From the NCBI GenBank assembly GCA_040385105.1, contig JAZKHY010000016.1:1-64000 (forward strand): a DNA stretch of 64,000 bases, read 5' to 3'. This document shows positions 62,579 through 64,000 of this stretch, piece after piece. The stretch's first letter is position 1. Every line of letters begins with the position of its first letter. The translations under genes were made by a program, and so were the position numbers. The notes beneath the pieces are model-generated. The model had not been told where the DNA came from and did not search any database. It was given only the letters and a program-made list of their open reading frames with translations. This DNA comes from JACMQX01 sp040385105. GTDB lineage: Bacteria > Pseudomonadota > Gammaproteobacteria > Burkholderiales > Burkholderiaceae_C.

Positions 62579-63592
62579 ATGAACTGCTCTTTCCCGCCAA
62601 AACGCCGTTACCTGGCACACACAATCGGCGCAGCCATGGTGGCGCTGGCTGTCGCCGGGTGCGATGGCTCCAACGACGCGCCCTTCGCCAACGCAGGCCC
62701 GGCGCAAAACGTCACCTCCGGGGCGACGATATCGCTGGATGCCAGTGCAAGCACCGACCCGAACGGTGACACCCTCAGTTACGCCTGGACCCTGGTCAGC
62801 CGCCCGGAAGGCAGCACCGCTGCGCTGGTGGGGCCCAACACGGCCAGGCCAGGCTTTACCCCCGACTTGCCGGGAACCTATGTGGCAAGCGTCGTGGTGA
62901 GCGACGGCGCGTCCACCAGCAACCCGGCCACGGTGACGGTGACAGCGTCGGATGTGGTTGCCTTCAACGCGCTGATCACGCCCATGCCCCAGAGCTACCC
63001 CAGCTGGGGCTTTGAAGCGCTGTCGATCGCGAGCGTTGGCGACCACATGGCACTGGGCGCGAGCGACCCCAACACCCTGGCCGGCTTTGTGGTGGGCATG
63101 AGCAGCTGGGCCTGCGAGACCGGGACCTGGACATCCGGCTGCAACACAACGCCGGGCTCCACCTTCCAGTACCCGATGAGCGTCAACTTCTACAGCATGA
63201 CAGGCCAACTCCTTGCGACAAAGACCCAGACCTTCACCATGCCGTACCGGCCGTCTCCTGACCCGACATGCGCGGACGCCACCAACTGGAGAAGGACCGA
63301 TGGCGTCTGCACCGGTGGACTGGCCTTCCATGTCAGGTTTGACCTGCGGTCGCTGAAAGCTGCAGTGCCGGACAGCTTCTACTACGAGCTGACCATGAAT
63401 ACGCGCACTGCAGGCCCGGCACCCACCGGCGTCAATGGCCCGGCTGACTGGATGAACGTCGGCGTCTATAACGCCGGCGTGAACCCGCCAAGCGTGGGCA
63501 CTGACCCGACACCGGGCAGCCATCGCTGGAACGGCGCCAATGACACGGATGTCAACGCGCCCCAGGTGCAGCTTGTGATGGCCGCGCCCTGA
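62579..63592 (+). CDS. PKD/Ig-like domain lipoprotein
   Basis: 337 residues. A lipoprotein signal peptide with lipobox VAGC near residue 26 (LAHTIGAAMVALAVAGCDGS) implies membrane anchoring. Residues about 34-120 form a PKD-like beta domain (FANAGPAQNVTSGATISLDA, DPNGDTLSYAWTLV, PGTYVASVVVSDG). The C-terminal 210 residues are not recognised but carry two likely disulfide pairs (SWACETGTWTSGC, DPTCADATNWRRTDGVC). AAGGAG precedes the ATG at 62579. Probably a surface-exposed binding protein; no partner gene is visible. Confidence 0.8.
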   Translation: MNCSFPPKRRYLAHTIGAAMVALAVAGCDGSNDAPFANAGPAQNVTSGATISLDASASTDPNGDTLSYAWTLVSRPEGSTAALVGPNTARPGFTPDLPGTYVASVVVSDGASTSNPATVTVTASDVVAFNALITPMPQSYPSWGFEALSIASVGDHMALGASDPNTLAGFVVGMSSWACETGTWTSGCNTTPGSTFQYPMSVNFYSMTGQLLATKTQTFTMPYRPSPDPTCADATNWRRTDGVCTGGLAFHVRFDLRSLKAAVPDSFYYELTMNTRTAGPAPTGVNGPADWMNVGVYNAGVNPPSVGTDPTPGSHRWNGANDTDVNAPQVQLVMAAP

Positions 63593-63607
63593 CCTGCAGG
63601 GCTTTTT
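63586..63607 (+). terminator. Rho-independent terminator overlapping the lipoprotein stop
   Basis: GCCCTG (63586-63591), loop ACCTG, CAGGGC (63597-63602) and TTTTT (63603-63607). The stop codon of the lipoprotein gene is inside the stem. The converging DUF2855 gene ends at 63606. Confidence 0.75.
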
Positions 63608-64000
63608 AATGGCCCGCGCCGTGCAGCGACAGCACATGCCCCAGGCGAGGGTCCCCCCGGCCATCCAGTACCTGCAGGTATGCGGCCTGCACCGATGCAG
63701 GGCCGCGATGATGCCTGACGGCCAGCCACGGCGCCTGCGGGTCGGCGACGCGCGAGGAAAACTGGCGCCAGGCCCCCGCCATGCGCTTGCCGAACTCGGC
63801 ACCACCCCAGTCCGCCACCCGCTTCTTCACCTGCGCCGGCGCAAAGAACAGCACAGGCTTCGGCCCGGCGAGGTCCTTGCCGCCGCCCAGCTCCGTGACA
63901 TGCGTGCCGCCGATCGAGCAGCTGTACTTCAAATTGGCAAACCTTGAATGCACCTGCTTGCGCAATGCCGCGTTGCCTGCAAAGTCGACATACACACAGG
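63606..64000 (-). CDS. DUF2855 family protein (partial, N-terminus outside window)
   Basis: About 130 C-terminal residues are visible. VDFAGNAALRKQVHSRFANL, the short SCSIGGTH, GPKPVLFFAPAQVKKRVADW and a final GHVLSLHGAGH match the end of the DUF2855 family, proteins of about 360 residues that look like a reduced zinc-less alcohol dehydrogenase/quinone-reductase fold. The function is unknown. The start lies beyond the right edge. It converges on the lipoprotein gene. Confidence 0.8.
   Translation of the reverse strand, partial: CVYVDFAGNAALRKQVHSRFANLKYSCSIGGTHVTELGGGKDLAGPKPVLFFAPAQVKKRVADWGGAEFGKRMAGAWRQFSSRVADPQAPWLAVRHHRGPASVQAAYLQVLDGRGDPRLGHVLSLHGAGH

Overview
The window is GC-rich DNA from what looks like a betaproteobacterium of the order Burkholderiales, most probably a Comamonadaceae member (Polaromonas, Variovorax or Ramlibacter type). 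This is inferred from seven Bug-type tripartite-tricarboxylate binding proteins, DUF1840 and DUF2277 proteins, acyl-CoA ligases paired with Liv-type ABC transporters, and GC-rich intergenic palindromes. It reads as chromosome. I see no phage genes, integrase, IS transposase, rRNA, tRNA or CRISPR array. No species can be named from sequence reading alone.

Region 1 (1-16.8 kb) handles aromatic or organic acids. A MarR regulator (partial) sits next to a salicylyl-CoA 5-hydroxylase/old-yellow-enzyme fusion with a clean palindromic operator at its start. A Cfa-like methyltransferase, a DUF1840 protein, two Bug proteins and a rhodanese-like protein lacking its cysteine follow. Then comes a minus-strand operon: acyl-CoA synthetase, LivG, LivH, LivM, substrate-binding protein, LivF and a PaaK-like ligase. 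A Crp/Fnr regulator diverges from it.

Region 2 (16.9-34.7 kb) is mixed housekeeping: a membrane-anchored protein of unknown function, an RluF-like pseudouridine synthase, a VapBC-type toxin-antitoxin pair, a solo Fe3+-type binding protein, htpG with a sigma-32-like promoter inside the preceding terminator, more binding proteins, an FAH-family hydrolase, rhlE, glutaminase, a cupin, an HD protein, a thioesterase, a VOC protein, a TPR-OGT protein and a SrkA-like kinase.

Region 3 (34.7-62.5 kb) is the notable part, an island built around two carotenoid-cleavage-oxygenase (RPE65/lignostilbene dioxygenase family) paralogues. Plus-strand operon A (34819-45754) encodes a lipocalin-like protein, a PaaN-like aldehyde dehydrogenase, an SDR, an acyl-CoA ligase, a Bug protein, oxygenase 1, a second ligase, an alpha/beta hydrolase and a second Bug protein. 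Minus-strand operon B (52817-46217) encodes LivH, LivM, LivG, LivF, an acyl-CoA synthetase and a binding protein. A third, divergent block (53001-61416) repeats Bug + hydrolase + ligase on one side. On the other side it has a tandem HxlR/zinc-ribbon regulator, oxygenase 2, a nitronate-monooxygenase-like flavoprotein and a thiolase. A second tandem HxlR regulator closes the island. Operons A and B have promoters of the same design followed by a nearly identical 21-bp sequence over the predicted start site. The regulator promoter carries a weaker version, so the three blocks look like one regulon. A plausible reading is uptake of an olefinic (stilbenoid- or apocarotenoid-like) compound, oxidative C=C cleavage to aldehydes, oxidation to acids, CoA activation and thiolytic breakdown. 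The substrate is not determinable from sequence.

Region 4 (62.5-64 kb) holds a PKD-type lipoprotein and a partial DUF2855 protein. The only gene-free stretch over 300 bases (45755-46216) is filled by a nested inverted-repeat element.
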